Origin: Enterobacter kobei
GTDB taxonomy: Bacteria > Pseudomonadota > Gammaproteobacteria > Enterobacterales > Enterobacteriaceae
Assembly: GCF_018323985.1 (NCBI RefSeq)
Contig: NZ_AP024590.1
Location: 3,472,001-3,536,000 of the forward strand
Direction: 5' to 3'
DNA length: 64,000 nucleotides
Part shown: positions 33,402 to 41,151 of the stretch, piece after piece
How positions within the stretch are numbered: position 1 is the first letter of the stretch
Layout: each line of letters opens with the position of its first letter
The notes under the pieces: model-generated
Database searches by the model: none
The model's input: only the letters and a program-made list of their open reading frames with translations
What the model was told of the DNA's origin: nothing
Position numbers and translations under genes: made by a program

Positions 33402-35393
33402 ATGTTCGGAAAATTAACACTGGATGCAATCCCGTACCATGAACCCATTATAATGGTTACGGTTGCAGCAATCCTCGTCGGTGGTCTGGCGCTGGTTGCC
33501 GCACTCACTTACTTCGGTAAGTGGTCTTACTTATGGAACGAGTGGTTAACTTCCGTTGACCACAAACGCCTGGGGATTATGTATATCCTCGTCGCTATCG
33601 TTATGCTGGTGCGCGGCTTCGCCGACGCCATCATGATGCGTACCCAGCAATTGCTGGTATCCGCGGGCGAACAGGGCTTCTTACCACCGCATCACTACGA
33701 TCAGATCTTTACCGCCCACGGCGTAATCATGATCTTCTTCGTGGCGATGCCGTTCGTTATCGGTCTGATGAACATTGTGGTGCCGCTGCAAATCGGCGCA
33801 CGTGATGTTGCTTACCCGTTCCTGAACAACCTGAGCTTCTGGTTCACCGTTGTCGGCGTTATCCTGGTGAACGTGTCGCTGGGTGTGGGCGAGTTCGCGC
33901 AGACTGGCTGGGTCGCTTATCCGCCACTGTCGGGCATTGAGTACAGTCCGGGGGTCGGGGTCGACTACTGGATCTGGAGTCTCCAGCTGTCCGGTATTGG
34001 TACAACGCTGACCGGTATTAACTTCTTTGTAACCATCCTGCGTATGCGTGCGCCGGGCATGACGATGTTCAAAATGCCTGTGTTCACCTGGGCGTCGCTG
34101 TGTACTAACGTACTGATTATCGTCTCCTTCCCGATCCTGACGGTGACGATAGCCCTGCTGACCCTTGACCGCTACCTGGGCACCCATTTCTTCACGAATG
34201 ATATGGGTGGCAACATGATGATGTACGTGAACCTGATTTGGGCCTGGGGCCATCCGGAAGTGTACATTCTTGTTCTGCCCGTATTCGGTGTGTTCTCAGA
34301 AGTTACGGCTACGTTCTCCAGAAAGCGTCTGTTTGGCTATACCTCTCTGGTATGGGCGACCATCGCGATCACCGTGCTGTCGTTTATCGTTTGGCTGCAC
34401 CACTTCTTCACCATGGGCAGCGGTGCGAACGTTAACGCCTTCTTCGGTATCACCACGATGATTATCGCCATCCCGACCGGGGTGAAGATCTTCAACTGGC
34501 TGTTTACCATGTACCAGGGCCGTATCCAGTTCCACTCCTCTATGCTGTGGACTATCGGCTTCATCGTCACCTTCTCCATCGGTGGGATGACGGGCGTGCT
34601 GCTGGCCGTGCCGGGCGCAGACTTCGTACTGCACAACAGCCTGTTCCTGGTCGCGCACTTCCATAACGTTATCATCGGTGGTGTGGTGTTCGGTTGCTTC
34701 GCAGGTATGTCGTATTGGTGGCCGAAAGCGTTCGGTTACACCATGAACGAAGCCTGGGGTAAACGTGCATTCTGGTTCTGGATCATCGGCTTCTTCGTGA
34801 CCTTTATGCCGCTGTACGCTATGGGCTTCATGGGTATGACCCGTCGCGTTAGCCAGGATATCGATCCGATGTTCGAACCGCTGATGATTGTGGCTGAAAT
34901 CGGTGCACTGCTGATTGCCTGCGGTATCTTCAGCATCGTGATGCAGATTTATACCTCTGTTCGCGATCGTGATCAGAACCGTGACCTGACGGGCGATCCG
35001 TGGGGTGGCCGTACGCTGGAGTGGGCAACCTCTTCACCGCCGCCGTTCTACAACTTTGCCGTTGTTCCGCATATCCACGAGCGTGATGCGTTCTGGGAAA
35101 TGAAAGAGAAAGGCGAAGCGTACCAGCAGCCGACGCATTATGAAGAAATTCATATGCCGAAAAACAGCGCTGCAGGCATCGTGATCGGCGCGTTCAGTAC
35201 CATTTTCGGTTTCGCCATGATCTGGCATATCTGGTGGCTGGCTATCGTAGGCTTCGCAGGTATCATCATTACCTGGATTGTGAAGAGCTTCGATGAAGAC
35301 GTGGATTACTACGTTCCGGTCGCGACCGTTGAGAAACTGGAAAACCAGCACTTTGATGAAATTAGCAAAGCAGGGCTGAAAAATGTCAACTGA
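33402..35393 (+). CDS. cyoB: Cytochrome bo3 ubiquinol oxidase subunit I
   Basis: 663 residues, as in E. coli. The catalytic subunit carries low-spin heme b, high-spin heme o3 and CuB, and reduces oxygen to water while pumping protons. Metal-ligand segments: FTAHGVIMIFF (heme b His), WAWGHPEVYILVLP (CuB His and the cross-linked Tyr), WLHHFFTMG (CuB histidines) and VAHFHNVIIGG (heme ligands). Fifteen membrane helices are expected. It starts 19 bp after cyoA and overlaps cyoC by 11 bp. Confidence 0.98.
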   Translation: MFGKLTLDAIPYHEPIIMVTVAAILVGGLALVAALTYFGKWSYLWNEWLTSVDHKRLGIMYILVAIVMLVRGFADAIMMRTQQLLVSAGEQGFLPPHHYDQIFTAHGVIMIFFVAMPFVIGLMNIVVPLQIGARDVAYPFLNNLSFWFTVVGVILVNVSLGVGEFAQTGWVAYPPLSGIEYSPGVGVDYWIWSLQLSGIGTTLTGINFFVTILRMRAPGMTMFKMPVFTWASLCTNVLIIVSFPILTVTIALLTLDRYLGTHFFTNDMGGNMMMYVNLIWAWGHPEVYILVLPVFGVFSEVTATFSRKRLFGYTSLVWATIAITVLSFIVWLHHFFTMGSGANVNAFFGITTMIIAIPTGVKIFNWLFTMYQGRIQFHSSMLWTIGFIVTFSIGGMTGVLLAVPGADFVLHNSLFLVAHFHNVIIGGVVFGCFAGMSYWWPKAFGYTMNEAWGKRAFWFWIIGFFVTFMPLYAMGFMGMTRRVSQDIDPMFEPLMIVAEIGALLIACGIFSIVMQIYTSVRDRDQNRDLTGDPWGGRTLEWATSSPPPFYNFAVVPHIHERDAFWEMKEKGEAYQQPTHYEEIHMPKNSAAGIVIGAFSTIFGFAMIWHIWWLAIVGFAGIIITWIVKSFDEDVDYYVPVATVEKLENQHFDEISKAGLKNVN

Positions 35394-35997
35394 TTCTCTG
35401 GCACATTCTGGCGCTCATGCGCATGACCATGGGCATCACGATGCAGGCGCCAATAAAGTTTTTGGCTTCTGGATCTACCTGATGAGCGACTGCATTCTTT
35501 TTGCATGTCTGTTCGCAACCTATGCCGTTCTGGTGAACGGCACAGCAGGCGGCCCGAGCGGTAAAGATATTTTCGAATTGCCGTTCGTGCTGGTGGAAAC
35601 CTTCCTCCTGCTGTTTAGCTCCATCACCTACGGCATGGCGGTTATCGCCATGGATAAAGGGAACAAAAGCCAGGTTCTGTCCTGGCTGGCGCTGACCTTC
35701 CTGTTTGGTGCGGGCTTCGTGGGAATGGAAATCTACGAATTCCATCATCTGATCGCAGAAGGCTTCGGCCCGGATCGCAGCGGCTTCCTGTCAGGGTTCT
35801 TCGCCCTGGTCGGTACCCACGGTGTGCACGTGACCTCTGGTCTGGTGTGGATGGCGCTGATGATGTTCCAGGTTTCCCGTCGCGGGCTGACCAGCACTAA
35901 CCGTACTCGTCTGATGTGCCTGAGCATGTTCTGGCACTTCCTGGACGTAGTATGGATCTGTGTGTTCTCTGTTGTTTACCTGATGGGGGCAATGTAA
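35383..35997 (+). CDS. cyoC: Cytochrome bo3 ubiquinol oxidase subunit III
   Basis: 204 residues with five membrane helices. A His-rich N-terminus (HSGAHAHDHGHHDAG) precedes FGFWIYLMSDCILFACLFATYAVL; GTHGVHVTSGLVWM and MFWHFLDVVWICVF are subunit III signatures. It stabilises the oxidase core. Its ATG lies inside the end of cyoB, and its TAA overlaps the cyoD ATG by one base, so the three are translationally coupled. Confidence 0.97.
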   Translation: MSTDSLAHSGAHAHDHGHHDAGANKVFGFWIYLMSDCILFACLFATYAVLVNGTAGGPSGKDIFELPFVLVETFLLLFSSITYGMAVIAMDKGNKSQVLSWLALTFLFGAGFVGMEIYEFHHLIAEGFGPDRSGFLSGFFALVGTHGVHVTSGLVWMALMMFQVSRRGLTSTNRTRLMCLSMFWHFLDVVWICVFSVVYLMGAM

Positions 35998-36326
35998 TGA
36001 GTCATTCAACCGATCATAGCGGTGCTTCTCACGGTACCGTGAAAACGTACATGACAGGTTTTATCCTGTCGATAATCCTGACGGTGATCCCGTTCTGGAT
36101 GGTAATGAACGGCACTGCTTCACATGCCACGCTGGTTAGCGTCGTCGTGGGTATGGCAGTGGTACAGATTCTGGTTCATCTGGTGTGCTTCCTGCATATG
36201 AATACCTCTTCTGAGGATCGCTGGAACCTGGTGGCCTTTGTCTTTACCGTGCTGATTATCGCCATAGTAGTTGCAGGGTCCATCTGGATTATGTGGAGCC
36301 TGAACAACAACATGATGGTTCACTAA
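35997..36326 (+). CDS. cyoD: Cytochrome bo3 ubiquinol oxidase subunit IV
   Basis: 109 residues, as in E. coli. Three membrane helices (about 17-38, 45-66 and 78-102). Needed for assembly of the copper site of subunit I. The start ATG 35997 sits in a TAATG junction with cyoC; MSHSTDHSGASHGTVKTYMTG matches the E. coli N-terminus. A longer frame from 35916 is unsupported. Confidence 0.97.
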   Translation: MSHSTDHSGASHGTVKTYMTGFILSIILTVIPFWMVMNGTASHATLVSVVVGMAVVQILVHLVCFLHMNTSSEDRWNLVAFVFTVLIIAIVVAGSIWIMWSLNNNMMVH

Positions 36327-36337
36327 GAGCGGCGAGT

Positions 36338-37225
36338 ATGATTAAGCAATACCTGCAAGTAACGAAACCAGGCATCATTTTCGGTAACCTGATCTCCGTG
36401 ATCGGGGGGTTCCTGCTGGCCTCCAAGGGCAGCATCGACTATCCCCTTTTCGCTGCTACGCTGATTGGCGTGTCACTGGTGGTCGCATCCGGTTGTGTAT
36501 TTAACAACTACATCGACCGCGATATTGACCGCAAAATGGAGCGCACGAAGAACCGGGTACTGGTCAAAGGCCTGATTTCGCCGAAAATGTCGCTGGTGTA
36601 TGCCACCTTGTTGGGTATTGCTGGCTTTATGCTGCTGTGGTTTGGTGCTAACCCGCTGGCCTGCTGGCTGGGCGTGATGGGATTCGTGGTTTATGTCGGC
36701 ATTTATAGCCTGTACATGAAACGCCACTCCGTTTATGGCACGCTGATTGGCTCTCTCTCCGGCGCTGCGCCGCCGGTGATTGGCTACTGCGCGGTAACCG
36801 GTGATTTTGACAGTGGTGCGCTGATCCTGCTGGCGATTTTCAGCCTGTGGCAGATGCCCCACTCCTACGCCATCGCGATTTTCCGCTTTAAGGATTATCA
36901 GGCGGCGAACATCCCGGTACTGCCGGTGGTGAAAGGCATTTCGGTTGCCAAAAACCACATCACGCTGTACATCATCGCTTTTGCTGTCGCGACGCTGATG
37001 CTCACACTTGGCGGTTATGCCGGATATAAATATCTGGTGGTGGCTGCAGCGGTGAGCGTCTGGTGGCTCGGAATGGCGCTGCGTGGTTATAAAGTGGAAG
37101 ACGATAAGGTCTGGGCGCGCAAGCTGTTCGTCTTTTCTATCGTCGCCATTACCTCGCTGTCGGTGATGATGTCCGTCGACTTTATGGTCCCGGACTCACA
37201 CAGCCTGCTTACTTACGTCTGGTAA
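36338..37225 (+). CDS. cyoE: Protoheme IX farnesyltransferase (heme O synthase)
   Basis: 295 residues. UbiA-family prenyltransferase with about nine membrane helices that adds a farnesyl group to heme B, making heme O for CyoB. The two Asp-rich motifs are NNYIDRDIDRKMERTKNR and the loop around DYQAANIPVLP. The start ATG 36338 gives MIKQYLQVTKPGII. It is the last gene of the operon, followed by a strong terminator. Confidence 0.97.
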   Translation: MIKQYLQVTKPGIIFGNLISVIGGFLLASKGSIDYPLFAATLIGVSLVVASGCVFNNYIDRDIDRKMERTKNRVLVKGLISPKMSLVYATLLGIAGFMLLWFGANPLACWLGVMGFVVYVGIYSLYMKRHSVYGTLIGSLSGAAPPVIGYCAVTGDFDSGALILLAIFSLWQMPHSYAIAIFRFKDYQAANIPVLPVVKGISVAKNHITLYIIAFAVATLMLTLGGYAGYKYLVVAAAVSVWWLGMALRGYKVEDDKVWARKLFVFSIVAITSLSVMMSVDFMVPDSHSLLTYVW

Positions 37226-37240
37226 CGCATTAATACCTAA

Positions 37241-37265
37241 AAGGGTGCTACGGCACCCTTTTTTA
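37241..37265 (+). terminator. cyo operon terminator
   Basis: AAGGGTGC and GCACCCTT pair around TACG and are followed by TTTTT. Confidence 0.92.
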
Positions 37266-37279
37266 TTCACTGACTTATA

Positions 37280-37299
37280 TTTCAGTCATATAGCCATTT
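37280..37299. repeat. 20-bp direct repeat, copy 1 (3' end of second immunity gene)
   Basis: TTTCAGTCATATAGCCATTT occurs here and again at 37711-37730. Both copies encode the WLYD-stop ends of the two DUF1493-like genes and mark a duplicated unit of about 430 bp. Confidence 0.85.
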
Positions 37300-37605
37300 T
37301 CCAGCCTTAGCAGACTCAATGATCATCTCGACGGTCAAAGGCCTTAACTCTATTTCTGGGGGTTTCTTTTGCCAGAATGGATATTCATATTCTAAATATT
37401 TCCTCCCATCGAAGTTTGAGCACTCAATACCAAAGTGTTCAAATACATCAGCTAAAAAATCTTGAGCATCTTCTGGTAAGAAATCGAAATCATCGAGCAA
37501 TGACCACTCTTTGGTGACCTGCTTAACACCTGCTTTAAACCAATGCTCCCGGATGGGGTACTTCTCCATGATGTAGCTGATAATCTCAGCTTCGTAATCT
37601 CTCAT
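37282..37605 (-). CDS. DUF1493-like protein, candidate second immunity protein
   Basis: 107 residues from ATG 37605; a GTG at 37620 would add five (MDTFL). Acidic and soluble, with no signal or membrane segment. The pattern DFLPEDAQDFLADVFEHFGIECSNFDGRKYL and the C-terminal LTVEMIIESAKAGKWLYD match the DUF1493 type. The neighbouring gene at 37713-38042 is a paralogue with the same ending. Its ATG overlaps the TAA of an effector 3'-end scar (TAATG). Position behind an Hcp-linked effector suggests an immunity role, possibly against a lost or alternative toxin; this is inference. Confidence 0.68.
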   Translation of the reverse strand: MRDYEAEIISYIMEKYPIREHWFKAGVKQVTKEWSLLDDFDFLPEDAQDFLADVFEHFGIECSNFDGRKYLEYEYPFWQKKPPEIELRPLTVEMIIESAKAGKWLYD

Positions 37606-37643
37606 TAAAAAGGTGTCCACTGTATGCGATCTTTAGGCCGCGC
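37605..37643 (-). pseudogene. Scar of an effector 3' end
   Basis: Thirteen codons reading ARPKDRIQWTPF-stop match the end of the intact effector at 38042 (ARPKDRIQWTSF-stop). No start codon or upstream effector body remains; an in-frame TAA lies about 17 codons further upstream. It probably came from duplication or displacement of an effector-immunity unit. Confidence 0.72.
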
Positions 37644-37710
37644 AACATTTAATTCTGTAAAGCAAGTCACACTTAAAAGACTTTTAGAAAGTCTTTATTC
37701 GCGTATTTAC

Positions 37711-37730
37711 TTTCAGTCATATAGCCATTT
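37711..37730. repeat. 20-bp direct repeat, copy 2 (3' end of first immunity gene)
   Basis: Identical over 20 bp to 37280-37299, in the same orientation, 431 bp apart. Confidence 0.85.
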
Positions 37731-38042
37731 ACCGGCTTTTGCTGATTCGGCAAACATCCTTACGGTTAAAGGTAAACGCGTAGCTTCAACCTCTTCACGT
37801 TTAACCTTAAACCAGCGCGTCAGAAGTGGAGTATTTTCCCACGGGAAATAGCGAGTCCAGTCTATGTCCGACAGGTCTATACCAAAGTTTTTTGTATATT
37901 TTTCAAGTGCATCTACGAAATCATCTCGTGGATAATCGTATAAATCGGTATCAAATTCTAAGGGAACCTCTATCCAGTTATCATCCAGGTAGCCGGGTAT
38001 TTCTTCTCTGAATAACTTTAAAACATCCTCTTGAATATCCAT
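37713..38042 (-). CDS. DUF1493-like protein, candidate immunity protein
   Basis: 109 residues from ATG 38042; a GTG at 38057 would add five. Soluble and acidic, with ALEKYTKNFGIDLSDIDWTRYFPWE and the C-terminal LPLTVRMFAESAKAGKWLYD typical of DUF1493-like proteins. The ATG overlaps the effector stop codon by one base (TGATG), so the two are translationally coupled. Tight coupling to an Hcp-linked effector makes an immunity role likely. No biochemical function can be read from the sequence. Confidence 0.72.
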   Translation of the reverse strand: MDIQEDVLKLFREEIPGYLDDNWIEVPLEFDTDLYDYPRDDFVDALEKYTKNFGIDLSDIDWTRYFPWENTPLLTRWFKVKREEVEATRLPLTVRMFAESAKAGKWLYD

Positions 38043-38491
38043 CAGAAAGATGTCCACTGAATACGATCTTTAGGTCGCGCAATCAAATTGTACTGTTTTT
38101 GAGTCTTTCTTGAGACCTGGATAAGCGAATTTATAAGACCAATCCAGCCCAACCATGGAACATAACGAGCAATGACAGCAGCAAGCTTGGTGCTTCTTTG
38201 GATGCGGAAGCCAACTGGAGTTGGTACTCGAATGCCAAATGGTGTTCGCATATCTTTCAGAAGAATTCTTCCATATTTCGAAACTACACTTGTTCCTTCA
38301 GTGGCATCCCGAGGTTTTTGCCTTGTTTTTAACCAAGGTTGCCCCGCGAGAATCGCAGCCCCAGATTCAATACCAATATCTAATTCATCACAAAACTGCT
38401 CAAGAAAGATAAGATCGAACAACTCGCCAGCAGAAAGATTGCTATGCCCATGATACCAGTAGGTTCCATTAGCTTCTTCAGTAGTATCCAT
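38042..38491 (-). CDS. Hcp-linked putative type VI effector with a C-terminal membrane segment
   Basis: 149 residues. The N-terminal half (TYWYHGHSNLSAGELFDLIF, EQFCDELDIGIESGAAILAG) resembles a family I recall seeing beside hcp genes in enterobacteria; I cannot name a domain. The C-terminal half has a hydrophobic stretch at about 101-127 (AAVIARYVPWLGWIGLI), which would suit a membrane-active toxin. No enzymatic motif is visible. It starts 13 bp after hcp and is coupled to the DUF1493-like gene, giving an hcp-effector-immunity order. It could be delivered through the Hcp tube. A structural or adaptor role is the main alternative. Confidence 0.62.
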   Translation of the reverse strand: MDTTEEANGTYWYHGHSNLSAGELFDLIFLEQFCDELDIGIESGAAILAGQPWLKTRQKPRDATEGTSVVSKYGRILLKDMRTPFGIRVPTPVGFRIQRSTKLAAVIARYVPWLGWIGLINSLIQVSRKTQKQYNLIARPKDRIQWTSF

Positions 38492-38504
38492 TCAAGAATC
38501 CCCG

Positions 38505-38987
38505 CTATACTGTCTGGCGATCATTCCATGCGTCTGCATAAATGATGTTGCCATCGCAATGCTTCCAGGTAATTTTCTCGTAGCGCAATTCAACCGTTTC
38601 CAGGTGATTGTTATTCTTATCTTCTGGCGCTGCCATTGTTGGAGATATAGAGACAATCCGTACAGCTTCAAGAAGCATGTTGAAATACTCCACTTCCTGC
38701 CCTGCATCATTAATTTTGTACCAGCGCACCTCTACCGCTTTAAGTTTCTGCCCCGTGGCAACGGCTTTATATAGGTATGGACTGGAGTAATCGAACTCTT
38801 TTACAATCATCATCGGTGAGTGTTGGCGAGTGCCAGTGATCTTACCCGTAGCGTTATCTGTCGGGATACACAAATTATGGTGAAATCCTTTAAATTCAAT
38901 ACTGTACTCTCTTCCCTGGACGTCACACCCGCCTTTAATGAGTGCGCCACCATCGTCATAAATCCACATATTGCCTGGAATAGCCAT
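38505..38987 (-). CDS. hcp: Hcp family type VI secretion tube protein
   Basis: 160 residues, the usual Hcp length. The family pattern is clear: MAIPGNMWIYDDGGALIKGG, DVQGREYSIEFKGFHHN, SPYLYKAVATGQKLKAVEVRWY and HLETVELRYEKITWKHCDG. Hcp hexamers stack into the inner tube of the type VI secretion system and can carry small effectors in their lumen. The start ATG 38987 follows a GAGGGAAAGGG site. No other type VI genes are nearby, so this is an orphan hcp that must use a machine encoded elsewhere. The locus is AT-rich compared with cyoE and yajR, pointing to acquisition. Confidence 0.9.
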   Translation of the reverse strand: MAIPGNMWIYDDGGALIKGGCDVQGREYSIEFKGFHHNLCIPTDNATGKITGTRQHSPMMIVKEFDYSSPYLYKAVATGQKLKAVEVRWYKINDAGQEVEYFNMLLEAVRIVSISPTMAAPEDKNNNHLETVELRYEKITWKHCDGNIIYADAWNDRQTV

Positions 38988-39171
38988 TTTCCCTTTCCCT
39001 CATTCCGTTATGAATAACCACATAAAAAGTGTACCCCTGTAACTATGCCAAGTAAATTAGTTACACACGTAACAGATATAAGCAATTTCTCTACAGAGTG
39101 ACATATATGTAATGGTTTACCCCCTTCCCTCCCCGCTTTACACTAGTCGCGGATTTTATGCAGAGGTGGAA

Positions 39172-40536
39172 ATGAACGATTATAAGATGACGCCAGGCGA
39201 GTTACGCGCCACCTGGGGTTTAGGGACTGTGTTCTCGTTGCGTATGCTTGGCATGTTTATGGTCCTGCCCGTTCTCACCACTTACGGTATGGCTTTGCAG
39301 GGCGCAAGCGAAGCGCTGATCGGTTTCGCCATTGGTATTTATGGTCTGGCGCAGGCCGTTTTTCAGATCCCCTTTGGATTATTGTCCGATCGTATTGGAC
39401 GCAAACCGCTGATTGTCGGCGGGCTGGCTATTTTTGTGATTGGCAGCGTGGTGGCCGCTCTTTCGGATTCGATCTGGGGCATTATTCTTGGCCGTGCGTT
39501 GCAAGGTTCAGGTGCTATTGCCGCCGCCGTGATGGCGCTGCTCTCCGATTTAACCCGTGAACAGAACCGCACCAAAGCAATGGCGTTTATTGGCGTCAGT
39601 TTTGGGGTGACCTTTGCCATCGCCATGGTGCTCGGCCCTATCATCACCCATAAGCTCGGCCTGCATGCGCTGTTCTGGATGATCGCCGCGCTGGCAACCG
39701 CCGGTATCGCCCTGACGCTATGGGTGGTGCCGGACAGCAAAAACCACGTACTGAACCGCGAATCGGGCATGGTAAAAGGCTGTTTTAGCAAAGTCATCGC
39801 CAGTCCGAAGCTGCTGAAGCTTAACTTTGGCATCATGTGCCTGCACATTCTGCTGATGTCGACCTTCGTCGCCCTGCCCGGCCAACTTGAAGCGGCGGGA
39901 TTTGCCACCGCGGATCACTGGAAAATTTATCTGGTGACGATGCTGATTTCTTTTGTCTGCGTCGTACCTTTTATTATTTATGCCGAAGTAAAACGCCGCA
40001 TGAAGCGAGTGTTTATCTTTTGCGTGGCGCTGCTTTTGATCGCCGAAATCGTGCTGTGGGGTGCCGGACCGCATTTCTGGGAGCAGGTGCTGGGCGTACA
40101 GATCTTCTTCCTCGCCTTTAACCTGATGGAAGCGCTACTGCCCTCGCTGATCAGTAAAGAAGCCCCGGCGGGCTATAAAGGCACGGCGATGGGTATCTAT
40201 TCCACCAGCCAGTTCCTGGGCGTGGCCATTGGCGGCTCGATGGCAGGCTGGGTGGACGGTATGTTTGATTCGCAGACGGTATTTCTGGCTGGCGCGCTGC
40301 TGGCGACCCTCTGGCTGCTGGTATCCCTGACCATGAGCGAACCGGCTTACGTCAGCAGTCTGCGCGTGGAAATTCCGACGGATGTTCCCGCAGATGACGC
40401 GCTGGGTGAGCAATTACGGGCGTTGCCCGGGGTGAGCGAGGTTTTGGTGGTGCAGGATGAGCGCAGCGTATATATCAAAATCGACAGCAAAGTAACGAAT
40501 CGCTTTGAGATCGAACAGGCTATAAAACAGGCGTAA
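39172..40536 (+). CDS. yajR: MFS transporter YajR with C-terminal cytoplasmic domain
   Basis: 454 residues, as in E. coli. Twelve membrane helices carry the MFS motif A (GLLSDRIGRKPLIVGG). A small ferredoxin-like YAM domain (about 390-454; LRALPGVSEVLVVQDERSVYIKID) follows. A proton-driven exporter whose natural substrate is unknown. The start ATG 39172 has an AGAGGTGGA site; the open frame upstream of it lacks the conserved N-terminus. The upstream gap (38988-39171) separates it from the Hcp island. Confidence 0.95.
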   Translation: MNDYKMTPGELRATWGLGTVFSLRMLGMFMVLPVLTTYGMALQGASEALIGFAIGIYGLAQAVFQIPFGLLSDRIGRKPLIVGGLAIFVIGSVVAALSDSIWGIILGRALQGSGAIAAAVMALLSDLTREQNRTKAMAFIGVSFGVTFAIAMVLGPIITHKLGLHALFWMIAALATAGIALTLWVVPDSKNHVLNRESGMVKGCFSKVIASPKLLKLNFGIMCLHILLMSTFVALPGQLEAAGFATADHWKIYLVTMLISFVCVVPFIIYAEVKRRMKRVFIFCVALLLIAEIVLWGAGPHFWEQVLGVQIFFLAFNLMEALLPSLISKEAPAGYKGTAMGIYSTSQFLGVAIGGSMAGWVDGMFDSQTVFLAGALLATLWLLVSLTMSEPAYVSSLRVEIPTDVPADDALGEQLRALPGVSEVLVVQDERSVYIKIDSKVTNRFEIEQAIKQA

Positions 40537-40560
40537 AAAAAGCGGGTCTCCCCGCTTTTT
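40535..40560. terminator. Bidirectional terminator between yajR and yajQ
   Basis: AAAAAAGCGGG and CCCGCTTTTT pair around TCTC between converging genes. Confidence 0.9.
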
Positions 40561-40561
40561 C

Positions 40562-41053
40562 TTAATCGCGGAAGTTTTTGAACTGGAACGGCTGCCCCAG
40601 ATCGCCGCCGCGCACCAGCGCCATCGCCGCCTGCAAATCGTCGCGTGATTTACCGGTCACGCGCACTTCTTCACCCTGGATCTGCGACTGCACTTTCAGC
40701 TTGCTGTCTTTGATCAGTTTGACGAGTTTCTTCTGCGTCGCGCTTTCAATCCCTTGTTTCAGCTTCGCTTCAACAAACCAGGTTTTACCGCTGTGCACGA
40801 AGGTTTCCGGTACGTCCAGCGACGCGCCTTCAATACCGCGCTTCAGCAGCTTGGCGCGCAGAATATCCAGCAACTGGTTAACCTGGAAATCAGATTCACT
40901 CAGCACTTTAATGGTTTTATTCGCCTCGTTCAGCTCGAAAGTGGCTTCTACGCCGCGAAAATCGAAACGCGACTCCACTTCACGGCTGGCATTGTCGACC
41001 GCATTGCGGACTTCCTGAAGATCAACTTCAGAGACAATATCGAAAGATGGCAT
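40562..41053 (-). CDS. yajQ: YajQ family nucleotide-binding protein
   Basis: 163 residues with two ferredoxin-like domains (MPSFDIVSEVDLQEVRNAVD and SATQKKLVKLIKDSKLKVQ). Homologues bind cyclic di-GMP in Xanthomonas and nucleotides in other bacteria; the role in enterobacteria is not settled. The start ATG 41053 has a GAGAAGA site. It is divergent from panE across about 98 bp, as in E. coli. Confidence 0.95.
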   Translation of the reverse strand: MPSFDIVSEVDLQEVRNAVDNASREVESRFDFRGVEATFELNEANKTIKVLSESDFQVNQLLDILRAKLLKRGIEGASLDVPETFVHSGKTWFVEAKLKQGIESATQKKLVKLIKDSKLKVQSQIQGEEVRVTGKSRDDLQAAMALVRGGDLGQPFQFKNFRD

Positions 41054-41151
41054 CTTTTCTTCTCCCTCTCTATTTATTGCGATGCATAATACCTGCTAAG
41101 AAGCATAACTCAACTTGTTATGCCCGTAAGTGTTGCAGGCCAGGAGGAACA

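Noticed and set aside
37266..39111. Prophage or integrative element carrying the Hcp island
   Set aside because: No integrase, tRNA, attachment-like repeats at the borders or IS genes are visible; the repeats seen belong to the duplicated immunity unit.
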